From Ypsolopha sequella (Eukaryota; Arthropoda; Insecta; Lepidoptera; Ypsolophidae): a DNA stretch of 64,000 nt. Numbering within the stretch: position 1 is the stretch's first letter; every line of letters starts with the position of its first letter. Location of the stretch: contig OW204001.1 in NCBI GenBank assembly GCA_934047225.1, forward strand, positions 26,246,201-26,310,200. The letters run 5' to 3'. This document shows positions 11,650 to 22,882 of this stretch, piece after piece. The notes below the pieces were generated by a model. It was not told the origin of the DNA and did not search any database. It saw nothing but the letters and a program-made list of their open reading frames with translations. Both the position numbers and the translations under genes were made by a program.

Positions 11650-12960
11650 GTAATACAGATGTTTGGTCTGACTCAACAATAGTTTTGGCTTGGCAAAAAA
11701 AAGCACCAAATCAACTTAAACAAAAATTTGTTCAGAATCGTGTGGCTGAAATTCAACAGCTTACCAAAAATAATGTATAGCGATACATCTCCACTGATAT
11801 TAATCCTGCAGGTTTTTTAACTCGCGGCGTAAGCATGTCAGAAATTCCTGATCTAAATTTATGGTGGTCAGGAGCCAAGTTTTTGCAAAATCGTAAGAAT
11901 TATCAGAAAGAAGAGAAGTAGTTTTAGCATCCGAGGTATAGTATACCGATATAGAAATAATTGATTTCACAATATTTTCTAAATTAGTAATACTTAAAAG
12001 GGCATTTGTTAAAGTATTACGTTTTATACACAATTGTAAAAGGGACAGTACAAAAATCAAGGGTCCTTTATCAGTCGACGAAATCGAAAATAGTTTTAAA
12101 ATTTTGCTCGAATTGTCACTAAAGCAGTCATTTGAAGAAGAGTATAACTCTTAACACGAAAACAAAGTTTACCACACAAACATGGTTTACTGTCTTTGTC
12201 ATCTTTTTTAGACGAGTTTGGGTTGATTAGAGTCGGAGGCAGATTAGGCAACTCTCATTTGAACGTGGCAAAAAATATCCAATTTTGATTTCATGCAAAC
12301 AACCAATAGTAAAAGTCATATTCGAGCATCAACACAATTCTTTTTCGTACTTCACCACATCTTTTGTTTGCATCAGTAAGAGAATAGTTTTAGCTGTTAG
12401 GTGGACGAAATACAGCTAGGTTTGTTTCACAAAAATGCCTCAGGTGTTTTCGTTTGAAAACGCAGACTGTTAGCACTATTATGGGCAACCTACTTCAGCA
12501 GCGCCTAGATCCAGGCTATCCCTTCCAAGCTACCAGCATTGATTATGCAGGACCTCTAAGTGCTGCGTAACGATCTTTGTTTGTTTGACTACAAAGGCCA
12601 TCATACACTTGTAGTTGGTCACCGATTTGACCAAAAAAACTTATATCGCTGCGCTACGCAGATTTATTGCTCGTCGTTTAAAACCACGCGAAATTTTCAC
12701 AGATAATGGAACCTAGTTCTACGGTGGCAAAAACGAAATTCAAAAGTTCATTTAAATCCGTTTATTAAAATTATCCGAAGTCATGGTAAATGAGAATATA
12801 GACTTTAAAATTATTCCAGCTTATACCCCATATATGGGGAGGATTTGGGAAGCTGGAGTCAAATCTTTCAAGCTCCATTTAATGCGAGTCTTAAGTCAAG
12901 CAAGCCTCACCTTAAAGGAACATTACACAGTGTTAGTACAGATCTAGGTAATTTTAAATT
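11650..12960 (+). pseudogene. BEL/Pao RNase H, linker and integrase relic
   Basis: The surviving pieces are in the expected pol order: an RNase H end (WSDSTIVLAW, then QNRVAEIQQL), the FLTRGVSMSEIPDLNLWWSG block that closes BEL RNase H, a LIRVGGRLGNSHL block at the start of the integrase, and an integrase core with PREIFTDNGT, a stop, FYGGKNE, then PYMGRIWEAGVKSFKLHL. Many stops and frameshifts. Integrase residues visible include the second catalytic Asp in TDNG. The relic stops abruptly near 12950, where a different element begins. Confidence 0.85.
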
Positions 12961-13009
12961 CCCGTGGGGTCATGTAGAATAGATTTTTGGGTCAGATAGA
13001 TAAAACAAT

Positions 13010-13580
13010 CCGAGTTATTAGGCATTACGATAGACTCTCGTTTCCAGTGGGGTCCCCATATAGAAGCCCTCTGTGGTAGACTTAGTTCAGCTGCATACGC
13101 TGTAAGACGCATAAGGCAAGTTACTGACGTAGATACTGCTAGATTAGTCTATTTTAGTTACTTTCACAGCATCATGTCATACAGTATGCTGTTGTGGGGT
13201 AAAGCCGTGGATATAGACGCAGTCTTTGTTTTGCAAAAGAGAAAAATTTGGGCAATTTATAATATGAAGCACTGGGATTCGTTAATAGAAAAATTCCAAG
13301 AAATTCATATATTAACTGTTTCTTGTGAATTAATTTACCAAGTTCTTAGATATGTCGGAAAAAATATTGAGTCTTTCCCGAGGATAGGTTAGCAACACTG
13401 TAAAGAAACAAGAACTAAACATAAACTGGCTTTTCCAAAATCATTATTGCCAAGGTAAGTACCTCTTTTGTAGGATATAGCATACGATTTTACAATAATC
13501 TTCCAAAGGATTTCCTTACTTTGTCAGATAATAAGTTTAAACTGTACATTAGGCAGGGCCTACTGAAAAAGGCATAATTA
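13010..13580 (+). pseudogene. LINE C-terminal fragment (Jockey-like)
   Basis: Reads LGITIDSRFQWGPHI, then RLSSAAYAVRRIRQ, TARLVYFSYFHSIMSYSMLLWG and VLQKRKIWAIY, the thumb and C-terminal region of insect Jockey-type LINE ORF2. Stops appear after 13392. The 5' part is missing, as expected of 5'-truncated LINE copies. Confidence 0.85.
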
Positions 13581-13584
13581 TAAA

Positions 13585-15280
13585 ACCAGCTTCTGCCCGC
13601 GGCTTCACCCGCGTGGCCTACAGGAAACAAATTACATTTTTTTCAGAAACAAACATTTTAAGTGCTCTCACTCCCTCTAGGAGTCAAGGTGTAGTGCTAG
13701 GCATTCGGCCTCGTGGAACTTGGCTCAGCCTTCGGCCTCGCCATAGTGCCAAATACGGGGGCTCAGCGATCAAAGTTTTTCCAAAAAAGTGTCAAAATCC
13801 CTATCAGTTGTCGCAAAATGGTAAATTTGTATATGGCAGCGTAATCGGCAACCCCGAATGCCCCTTGATACCGAGTTTCATGCAAATCGGAGTTCTTTTT
13901 TGGACCTGTCAAATAACTGTCATAACCAGTCAAATTTTTTTTTTCGATAATGTAGCCCCAGCTTGACCGATCCCTTTAGTTGAAACCCTAACTCCTTACG
14001 ATTAACCGTTCGGTAGATATGGCCGATCAAAATTTTGGCCATTTTTTTTTCGATTTTTTTTTACCGTCATCTAGATCTTGCCGAGCCCTTTTCTTAGAAT
14101 ACCATGAACATGTGTCTAGCATCAGCCAATTGGGAGATACGGGCCTGTAAAGTTTTGACACTTTCAGTAGGTAGATCTCGTCGAGACCTTTTCCTAGACA
14201 CCCATCAGCATGGGTCTCTAGCCGTTTGGGAGATAAAAAAAAACATAAAAAAAAACTTATTTTGGCACCCCAAGGTTCAATCCTTAGGGATGAACTACCT
14301 TCCGTTCCAAATATATTGTGCTGGGATATAGTTATAAATAGATTGATAAATAGATAGGTAGATAGATAGATAGCTATACAGATAGATATACAGATATATT
14401 GTGGATATATAGATAGATAGATAGAAAGAAAGATAGAAAGACAGATAGATTGTGGATATATAGATAGATAGATACCTCAAAAAGGAAAAATTGAATCCTA
14501 ATAGGATCACTTGTGTGGCTGTCTGTCTTTCCGTCTGTTACAGCCGATTTGCTCTGGCACACATACTTTCAAGAATTTTCATGTCCACTATATTAAATTT
14601 CAAAATCGATGCCATTTTTATAATTAACGTCCCAAAAAACCATAAAGACGACATCCATATTGATATTTACACATTTCAACATTTCAACCCCATCGCACCC
14701 CAACAGAGTATGTTGGTATTTCACGTCCACTACGTTGGATTTAGAAATCGTTGTTGTTTTCGTAATCAGCGACCCGATAAACCATAAAAACGATACCTAT
14801 GTTGGTTACCAGACTTTGTCACCCCATTTCCCCTTTTAGGGGTTGAATTCTGGAAAAGCCTTTTTCACGTCCACCACGTTGGATTTTAAAATCGTTGTTT
14901 TTTTTGTAATCAGCAACCCGTTAAACCATACAAACGATATCCATGTTGATTTTCAGACTTTGTCACCCCATTTCCTCTTTTAGGAGTTGAACTCTGAAAA
15001 AAACTGAAACACATATTTACTCATTATCATAGATAGGAGTACTCCTGTGAAGTCTCGAAATAGTCTAACTAATCTTGTTTCCACGTACAAATTTTGGACC
15101 CCCGTTTTACCTCCTTAGGGGGTGAATTTTGAAAAACCTTTTCTTTGTGGATGGACACTATATAAGGTATATATATCTATATGCAAAATTTCAAGTCTCT
15201 AGGACCAGCGGCTTAGGCTGTGCGTTGTTATATCAGTCAGTCAGTCAGGACTTTGAATTTTATATTTATACAGACTAGTG
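13585..15280 (+). repeat. Lepidopteran-type interspersed repeat block
   Basis: The block begins with cttctgcccgcggcttcacc and ends with a cagtcagtcagtcagg track followed by an AT-rich terminal segment. Both motifs are familiar from short interspersed repeats of Lepidoptera. Internally, near-repeats of sentences such as ttcacgtccac-acgttggattt and cagactttgtcaccccattt recur two or three times (about 14580-15000), so it is itself a composite. No coding capacity. Confidence 0.6.
14336..14475 (+). repeat. (GATA)n-type microsatellite
   Basis: Interrupted runs of gata and its variants (tagatagata, agaaagaaagata), with a repeated half-unit containing attgtggatatatagatag. Confidence 0.9.
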
Positions 15281-15820
15281 TTTTACGTTGTGCGCGGGCT
15301 GCAGCCCGCGTGAGTTGTATTTGTTCTGAGTTGTTTTTTGTATTTGATTGTTTTTTGTTGTTGGTTGTACTTTGTTGTTATTGCAACTTTTTTGTTTAAG
15401 TGACAGGAGGATTCGAGTTAAAAACACGTTTGAAGCTGAAATTGAATTGAAACTTGGTAACAAACGACATTGAAGTAACGGGCAGATGTCAATTGTATTA
15501 CGAAATGTCATCGGCCATGATCAGGTGGGAAAAAATGTCATCGGTCATCATCAGATTTCTAAACTGTCATCGTCGTAAATGTAATAAGTGCGTTGAAATA
15601 CGTGTGGTAACTTTGATTCAATTGAAATGGACGACTATTTTACAATTTTGTACTCTGACAGCTGTCAAAAGTCCAAAATGTAAACGGTTGAAATGTGCTT
15701 GAACCAACTTTCAACGGAGTCAAATCCCGGTAAGCCCAGCCTCAACCGTTTGCGAGATACGTCCAAAAGAAACAGACTTGTAATGCCACCGGGGTTAAGT
15801 GACCTCTACCTCATGAACTC
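15281..15820 (+). other. Unassigned repeat-like stretch
   Basis: Contains an 18-bp perfect palindrome, cgcgggctgcagcccgcg, at 15293-15310. Two copies of a gtcatcggycatgatcag-like phrase occur at about 15506-15550. No gene seen. Confidence 0.45.
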
Positions 15821-17290
15821 ACATACTCGGCCTTTGGCCTCGTATGTTTGTTTATCGGCCTCGCTACTTGGTACTTGTGTTATGCTCGGCCGAAAAACTC
15901 GCATGTTCGGACTCTGAACGCTCCTCCTCACGTGCTCGTTTTTCGGCCTCGCTACAGAGACACTTATAGGCTCGGCCTTCGGCCTCGCCAGGATATGACC
16001 GATTTTCCCATCCCTAGTGTCCGAGTACATCACTACGAACTTCGCACGTTCGCTTTTCGCACTTCCGACGAACTTTGCCCGCTTGTCGCGGAATCGTTCT
16101 GAGGCGAGCCCTTCGGGCTCGCTAGAATGTCAACTTTTCCCATCCCTAGTGACCAGGGATTTTTTTTTGCGGTTGGGTAGTCCCTGGCGAACCGATCACT
16201 GTAGTTCAAACCGCAACTCACTAAGACCTGCGGTTCGGGAGATGTTAAAAAACTTTCAAAGTTGTCAAATTTGAATACGGGTTCGTAATTAGCGACCCAA
16301 TCTGCCCCTTGATACCGAGTTTCAAGCGAATTGGAGCACCTGTCAAAAAACTGTCAAATGTCAAAAAATATATTATGCGCTCGAACAGTTCTTGGTAAAC
16401 CAATTACTATAGTCTAAACCGCAACTCGCTATGACCTGCGGTTCGAGAGATGTGGCCGATCAAAGTTTTGTTTTTTTTTTTTCAGCTATATCGCCGAGCC
16501 CTTTTCTTAGAGTACCATGAACATGGGTCTAGCTTCAGCCGTTTGGGAGATACGGGCCGTTAAAGCTTTGAAATTAAAAAAATATTTTTTTTTGGCTCCC
16601 AATGGTTCGACCCATAGGGCTGTACCAACTTTTGTTCCGAAGATATGGCCAAAACAAAAACTTTTCGGCTCTCGGATAATAAAAAAAATATTTTTTTGAT
16701 ATGTTATGGTCCAACCCCTAGGGTTGTACCATCCTCCGTTCCGAAGATATGGCCAAAACAATTTTTTTTTGCCGTACATCCCTAGTGTCAAAGTTAAAAA
16801 GTACATCCCTAGTGACGGGGGACATCGCTATTACCTGCGCATGCTCGCGCTTCGCGCTCGCGTGCTCGTTCCTAGGTGAGCCCATCGGGCTCGCTAGAAT
16901 GTCGACTTTTCCTATCCCTAGTGACCGGAAACATGCCTAAGAACTGCGCACGCTAGCGGGCTCGTTCTTGGGCGAGCCCTTCGGGCTCGCTAGACTGGCA
17001 AATTTTTCCATCCCTAGTACCCAGGTACATCACTACGAACTTCGCGCTCGCGGGCTCGTTTTCAGGCGAGCCCTTTGGGCTCGCTAGAATGTAAACTTTT
17101 CCCATCCCTAGTGCCCAGGTACATCACTACGAACTTCGCGCTCACGGGCTCGTTCTCCGGCGAGCCCTTCGGGCTCGCTGGAATGTAAATTTTTCCCATC
17201 CCTAGTAGCCTAGTACATCACTACGAACATCGCACGCTCGTGCTACGCGCTTGCGTGCTTGTTCGTAGCCTCGCCCTTCGGGCTCACCTA
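15820..17290 (+). repeat. GC-hairpin tandem repeat family
   Basis: Many copies of a short hairpin of the form cgagcccttcgggctcg (7-bp stem, 3-base loop) or a variant (ctcggcctttggcctcg). From about 16860 onward they repeat every ~92-108 bp, together with the sentence ttttcccatccctagtg and acatcactacgaacttcgc. The block 16270-16800 also repeats gccgttccgaagatatggcc-like phrases. It is non-coding. Short open frames in it are shadows of the repeat. Confidence 0.75.
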
Positions 17291-17504
17291 CTCACTCGCA
17301 AATTTTCTCAAAGCTCCCATACACATCTCACGAAAATGTCAAAAAACCATGTGAAATGTCAAAAAATGACAAATTTTCCGCACTCACAATTAGACACTTG
17401 ACATTGTATTCATACATTACTACCCTGTCAAACGACTCCTTCAAACTAAACAACCATGTCAGTCAGTCAGTCAGTGAGTTACCGTTTTGTAGCTTTGTAA
17501 TATA

Positions 17505-17841
17505 TTCAATTCATTTATTGCTCGTCGTAAAACCACGTGAAATTTTCACAGATAATGGAACCCAGTTCTACGGTGGCAAAAACGAAACTCAAAGGTTCAT
17601 TAAAAATAATTCAGAGTCCTTATCCGAAGTCATAGTAAATGAGAATATGTACTTTAAATTTATTCCAGCTTATGCCCCATATATGGGGAGGATTTGGGAG
17701 GCTGGAGTCAAATCTTTCAAGCTCCATTTAATGCGAGTCTTAAGTAAAGCAAGCCTCACCTTTAAGGAACTTTATACAGCGTTAGTACAATTTAACGGTC
17801 CTGTTTTGATAGCAAAGAAAAAAAAGAAAATCCATCCTTAA
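17505..17841 (+). pseudogene. BEL/Pao integrase core, second copy
   Basis: An open stretch encodes KPREIFTDNGTQFYGGKNE, then PYMGRIWEAGVKSFKLHL, closely similar to the relic at about 12657-12950 but without its stop in the catalytic block. The homology starts abruptly at the word atttattgctcgtcg in both copies. The copy ends in an A-rich run at 17815. It has no integrase N-terminus and no flanking pol. Confidence 0.85.
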
Positions 17842-18276
17842 ATACATTTATTTACACCACAGGATAGTGAAATTAAAACAAAGCAAAAAAAATAACTGGT
17901 CTGTAATTTGTAATTTCGGATCATAAACAAAAAAACGAATTATAGATTCATACACTGATATCTATAACCACCTTAACGGTGTCTAAATGAAACAAAAGAA
18001 AAATTAACTTTGATCTGAAATATGATCCGTTAGGAAAAATTTAGTCTGACATAAAAATTTATAATATCTGATCACAAACAAGAATAATTCTTGAATGAAT
18101 TCTCGTACTTGAATGGAACGGAACCCTCCGGGTGCGAGTCATACACGTACTCGTCGGTTTTTATATTTTACTTATCTACTTATTAGGCTTTATGGTGATG
18201 TGTCTTGTCTTGTCTTGTCGTGTATTGGTTGAACACCTGTGCTACGTGCACTTTGCACTTGTTGTCTTTTTTTAAG
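17842..18276 (+). other. Intron end upstream of FN3 exon 2
   Basis: AT-rich sequence with a small tcttg run (about 18205-18225) and a TTTTTTTAAG acceptor ending at 18276. No gene seen. Confidence 0.6.
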
Positions 18277-18564
18277 GAAAACCGGATAGCCCCGTCGATC
18301 TCAGACTAAGAAATATGAGTGTAGCTGATGGGGTGGCTCAAATGGACTGGAAAGAACCAGTTAACAAAGGCAACAGCACTATCGACGGCTACTCCGTAGA
18401 GTACCGACCGAAAGGCACAGAGGATTGGAAAGCTGGTAAAAACTTCAGTAACGTTCTAAACGGCACGCAGAAGGGTCTCGATCTGGAAAAAAACGAGTAT
18501 GAGTTCCGTATGGTGACTAAGAACATGTTTGGTAAAAGTGACCCCAGCCCGATCGTTACTCTTG
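18277..18564 (+). CDS. FN3-domain exon 2
   Basis: Internal exon of 288 bp, acceptor TTTTTTAAG, donor GTAAGT at 18565, phase 1 at both ends. It encodes one FN3 domain: entry KPDSPVDL, strand-B Trp in MDWKEPV, strand C YSVEYRPKG, Trp in EDWKAGKN, and the full tyrosine corner and exit DLEKNEYEFRMVTKNMFG. Because its length is a multiple of three and the phases match, it could be skipped or spliced to any of the other five FN3 exons without a frameshift. Confidence 0.95.
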
Positions 18565-20082
18565 GTAAGTTAAAACTTTAGTATCCCTTAATAATAGCGC
18601 AGCAGGAAATTATTTCCCACATAAAAATCCATCGATTTTTAATTGACTACAGACACAGTGTTCCTACAATACCATATCAAAATACAAGGCTTAGTATATT
18701 AGTCTATGATATAAAAAAATACGTGGAACAGAACGCATCTTTGAGAGCTATCAAGTCAAGAAAAAATCAACACAATTATTTAATTAAAGTAGTGGTGGTT
18801 GTTGTTGTTTTGCAAAGACATTTAAAAAAGAATATCGAAAAAAAATGGTACATTTATCACATAAATTTAATAATTTTTCGAGTTTTTTCGGTGATTATTT
18901 TAGTTGTTTCCTATAAATTGAAAAATGTAAATTTCTAATTTTTTTTTATAGGTGACAATTACGAATAAATACCGGCTCGTCATTTGATTATTTTCGCATC
19001 GCTACGTACTTCATATTTTTATGGTAGATAGGTCTGGCACTAGATATAACATACTAAAATTTCAGCTTGCGGAACCCAAAGGTTTTCAAGATATGAATTT
19101 TTGTTTTTATGAAATTTTTGCTTTATCTGCATTATCAAAACGCTGTTGAAGTGTCAAAATGAAATAACGTTACGTTTATCGCAGTGATAAATGTCCATCT
19201 AGAACGCACACTGCCTAAAAAACACAAAAAAATAATGGTTCTATGTTATTGAGGTAAAATGGAACGTGTTTTACACGAGCGGTCTTTTTGTAATTTATCG
19301 GCTGACATCATTCAGGTTGGCTTTTGTGTTTTATTCTACTTCTGCACTGGTAGGTTGAAACTGGTCAAAATCGACTCAACACACCCCGACTCCATACAGT
19401 CTTGTGGCTACTACCCCTAGAGTGTATATAAAAAGCTGAACGCTTGGAGGGAGGGCAGCCCCCGCCCACTGTAATAAAGCTCAGGCACCCGTGTGAGTCG
19501 TAGCGACTGAGGCTGGCCACCAAAAGCGGCCAACAAGCCGAAGGTGCGGAGGTGAACATGGGTGTCTGTGCTTTGTTACGCAAGGGCAAAGGGGCTGCAC
19601 TTCCCGCAGCGCCGTAGTCGATGCAGAATTGAATTATTCTAAAATAAGTATTCTAAAATAATTATTCTAAAACCACCAAAAAAACTAAAAATGTCGTTGT
19701 TCTCCGCATGCATTTTTTCACCAAATGCTTGTTTGGACGATTTCTATTTCTATTGCCAATTTCCGACTTACGCAAATCCATTTAAACACTCTGTATATTT
19801 TATTCATTAAAATACCAGGTAAATAATTATTTCGTTTATATTAAAATTGTAAACACCTTGATTGATGTATCGTTTTGTAAGCTTGACGATGAAATTTGCT
19901 GAATAAATGAATATGAATAAGATAATAATTAAATATAAAAAAAAATATTTATACTGTCTAAGTCTGCAAGTTTTTTTTTAAACTCTGATACTAAATTATT
20001 AAGGGTTAGTTTGAAAAAGTGACAGCGATCCCTAATTTTTTCTATTATTAATTTTTTTAATTAAATAGAGTAAGGTGAAAAT
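18565..20082 (+). other. Intron 2, unassigned part
   Basis: No gene seen. A GC-richer segment at 19370-19620 has no domain. A segment ending in aataaatgaatatgaata near 19905-19920 looks like a LINE or SINE tail. T- and A-rich tracts precede the minisatellite. Confidence 0.45.
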
Positions 20083-20117
20083 TTGGAAAAAAGTTGGAGA
20101 AACGGATACAAATCATG

Positions 20118-20270
20118 TTGCTTACTTACACAGTGCCATTCGTTATTTACACAGTGCTATTCCTTACTTACCCAGCGCTATTCCTTACTTACCCAGCGCT
20201 ATTCCTTACTTACCCAGCGCTATTCCTTACTTACCCAGCGCTATTCCTTAACACAGCGCCATTCGTTATT
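20118..20270 (+). repeat. 21-bp minisatellite, left block
   Basis: About seven copies of a ccttacttacccagcgctatt unit (one base of drift between copies). It is the same family as the larger block at 20577-21543. Confidence 0.85.
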
Positions 20271-20284
20271 CCCCACTCCCGCGC

Positions 20285-20576
20285 GCCATCGAGGGCCTAA
20301 ACACACTACTGTCAGAAAAACCAAAGTGTGATATTTTTGCTGATAGGTTGATGGATGTTTATCGTGAATGCTTGGAGTTATATGAGAAAGATGCAAGAAA
20401 GAGTTGTATAACCTAATTGTATTTGTTATTGTGTAATTGTATTTTGAATTATTATTATGTTTTAATGTTAATAATTAAATGATAATTTGATATTTGTTAA
20501 AATAATTGAAATGTATAGCGTAATAGATTTCTGTAAAGCTGTACTTTAATGTAAATAAATAAATAAATAAATAAAA
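20285..20576 (+). other. Polyadenylated insertion between the two minisatellite blocks
   Basis: An open stretch ends in a 3'-end-like sequence: codons read DIFADRLMDVYRECLELYEK and then KDARKSCIT before a stop at about 20417. AT-rich sequence and a (aaat)n run at 20553-20573 follow. The layout (C-terminal codons, 3' UTR-like tract, simple-repeat tail) fits a 5'-truncated retroposed sequence. I do not recognise the protein. Confidence 0.45.
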
Positions 20577-21543
20577 ATTCCTCACTTACACAGCGCCATT
20601 CCGCACTTACATAGCGCCATTCCTCACTTACACAGCGCCATTCCGCACTTACATAGCGCCATTCCTCACTTACACAGCGCCATTCCGCACTTACATAGCG
20701 CCATTCCTCACTTACACAGCGCCATTCCGCACTTACATAGCGCCATTCCTCACTTACACAGCGCCATTCCGCACTTACATAGCGCCATTCCTCACTTACA
20801 CAGCGCCATTCCTCACTTACACAGCGCCATTCCGCACTTACATAGCGCCATTCCTCACTTACACAGCGCCATTCCACACTTACATAGCGCCATTCCTCAC
20901 TTACACAGCGCCATTCCGCACTTACATAGCGCCATTCCTCACTTACACAGCGCCATTCCGCACTTACATAGCGCCATTCCTCACTTCCACAGCGCCATTC
21001 CGCACTTACATAGCGCCATTCCTCACTTACACAGCGCCATTCCGCACTTACATAGCGCCATTCCTCACTTCCACAGCGCCATTCCGCACTTACATAGCGC
21101 CATTCCTCACTTACACAGCGCCATTCCGCACTTACACAGCGCCATTCCGCACTTACACAGCGCCATTCCGCACTTACACAGCACATTCCGCACTTACATA
21201 GCGCCATTCCTCACTTACATAGCGCCATTCCGCACTTACATAGCGCCATTCCGCACTTACATAGCGCCATTCCGCACTTACATAGCGCCATTCCTCACTT
21301 ACATAGCGCCATTCCTCACTTCCACAGCGCCATTCCGCACTTACATAGCGCCATTCCTCACTTCCACAGCGCCATTCCGCACTTACATAGCGCCATTCCT
21401 CACTTCCACAGCGCCATTCCGCACTTACATAGCGCCATTCCTCACTTCCACAGCGCCATTCCGCACTTACATAGCGCCATTCCTCACTTCCACAGCACAT
21501 TCCGCACTTACATAGCGCCATTCCTCACTTACACAGCGCCATT
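20577..21543 (+). repeat. 21-bp minisatellite, main block (~46 units)
   Basis: Roughly 46 units of 21 bp alternate between cattcctcacttacacagcgc and cattccgcacttacatagcgc types, giving a 42-bp higher-order unit. Two units carry a deletion at agcacatt (21181 and 21494). Because 21 is divisible by three, the minus strand shows long heptapeptide frames (EEWRYVS/AEWRCVS). They are repeat artefacts. Confidence 0.92.
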
Positions 21544-21642
21544 CTTTTCCGGAACTGTCGTAGAGTGTACTTCATTTAATAAAAAATTGGGCTTTAAGGA
21601 CAAAGTTTGACGGTAGACCTATAAATTGAAATTTTTTTTTAG

Positions 21643-21921
21643 GCAAGCCTGGTCCACCAGAAGATGTGGACATCGCTGACATGGATCTCGACGCGGACTC
21701 CGTTGATCTGACATGGAAGAGACCAAAACAGGAAGGAGAGGTCGATAGATATATAGTTGAGTACAAAGATAATGAGACAGGGGAGTGGAAGGTCGGTAAA
21801 ATAACAGATGCTTTTAACACAAAACAAGATGGCGTCGATATTAATAATAAGTTGATAGAATTTCGTGTGACAGCTGAAAACATGGCCGGTAAGGGCCCAC
21901 CCAGCAAGAGCATCTTCGTCC
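21643..21921 (+). CDS. FN3-domain exon 3
   Basis: Internal exon of 279 bp, the shortest of the six, with acceptor TTTTTTTTTAG ending at 21642, donor GTAAGT at 21922, and phase 1 on both sides. FN3 landmarks: KPGPPEDVDIADM entry, LTWKRPK, YIVEYKDN, EWKVGKIT and the exit IEFRVTAENMAGKGPPS. The GPPS ending and NMAG box are especially typical of titin/twitchin-type FN3 domains. It lies 100 bp downstream of the 21-bp minisatellite, which comes close to the exon but spares the acceptor tract. Confidence 0.95.
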
Positions 21922-22098
21922 GTAAGTACACGATACTCCTTAACTACTCAAGTTTTATAATTAATTTAAATTATTTTTGCTAAGTTCCTTAATATTTTTT
22001 GCACAATTTGCAAGTGCGATTTAGACTTTCACCCATCCTTTACAATTCAAATAAGTTAATGGACGAAAAAATTACGAGCTCAGATTACTTTTAAAAAA

Positions 22099-22410
22099 TC
22101 CGGCCAAGTGCGAGTCAGACTAGGGTTCCGCATTGTGGATGATAAATTAAATTTTGTAATTTTTTTCGTGAATTTCTCAACCGCTTTATTTTTCCTGTAA
22201 TCTTTACGTAAACACATATTAACATGATTTTTTTGGTCCACCAGTTTTGGAGAAAAGGGGGGGGATGGACATACATATTTTTGGGGTTTTTTAAAGATTT
22301 CTCAAAACCAGTACCAGTAAATATAGTAAAAGTAAATATTTTTACAATCAGCTTATGCCTCCTATACCTACAATTTGGTATTTTTATAAAATATTTTTCA
22401 AATTTATTTT
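22099..22410 (+). repeat. Lepidopteran interspersed repeat, 5' part
   Basis: Starts tccggccaagtgcgagtcag and runs through ggttccgcattgtggatgat and a G-homopolymer segment (ggggggggatggacatac). The same family recurs at 56289-56703 (5' part) and 47285-47552 (3' part). This copy is split by the BEL/Pao insertion and resumes at 29802. Confidence 0.85.
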
Positions 22411-22560
22411 TGTACGATGCACGTACATGCCAACATGTGCAACCTACATTTACAAACTGCATTGTTAGCACTAGATTTAGTTATACCATAATTTTACATT
22501 TATTTAAGAGTTCATTAAACCACCGCCGCAGACACTTGCCTTTTCAATATCTCCCCGACA
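22411..22560 (+). repeat. 5' LTR of the BEL/Pao element
   Basis: 150 bp, TG...CA. It differs from the 3' LTR at four positions by direct comparison. The sequence just after it (tagttttttggtccttcgac) would hold the primer-binding site. I could not assign the tRNA. Confidence 0.93.
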
Positions 22561-22882
22561 TAGTTTTTTGGTCCTTCGACTTAAGGACCTCGCGTTCGGT
22601 TGAGTCTTCGTCGTGCGTGAAGTCCGGGATACAATCAGTGACATTTTTGCATATTTCATTGTGACAATTTGCATACGTATAATTCGTGCGTGTGTGTGGG
22701 AATTCTCAATAACTTACATTACAGTGCAAGTGAAATACATTTTTGGATTTCGTTTCGAGGGATTCAACTGCATAAACTGAGCTTGCAGGCCAGTTTACCC
22801 CTGACAGGAGAGTAGCGGCACACAAGTGGGATCTTTCCATTTATTTTCGCTTACTCTGCATTTACATTTTGCGTCGATCGAA

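Noticed and set aside
16080..17290. GC hairpins as rho-independent terminators
   Set aside because: The genome is eukaryotic and the hairpins lack consistent T-tracts and upstream genes. They are part of an interspersed tandem repeat.
20497..21521. Minus-strand frames with EEWRYVSAEWRCVS heptads
   Set aside because: The 21-bp unit is divisible by three, which opens frames automatically. No start context, domain or flanking gene.
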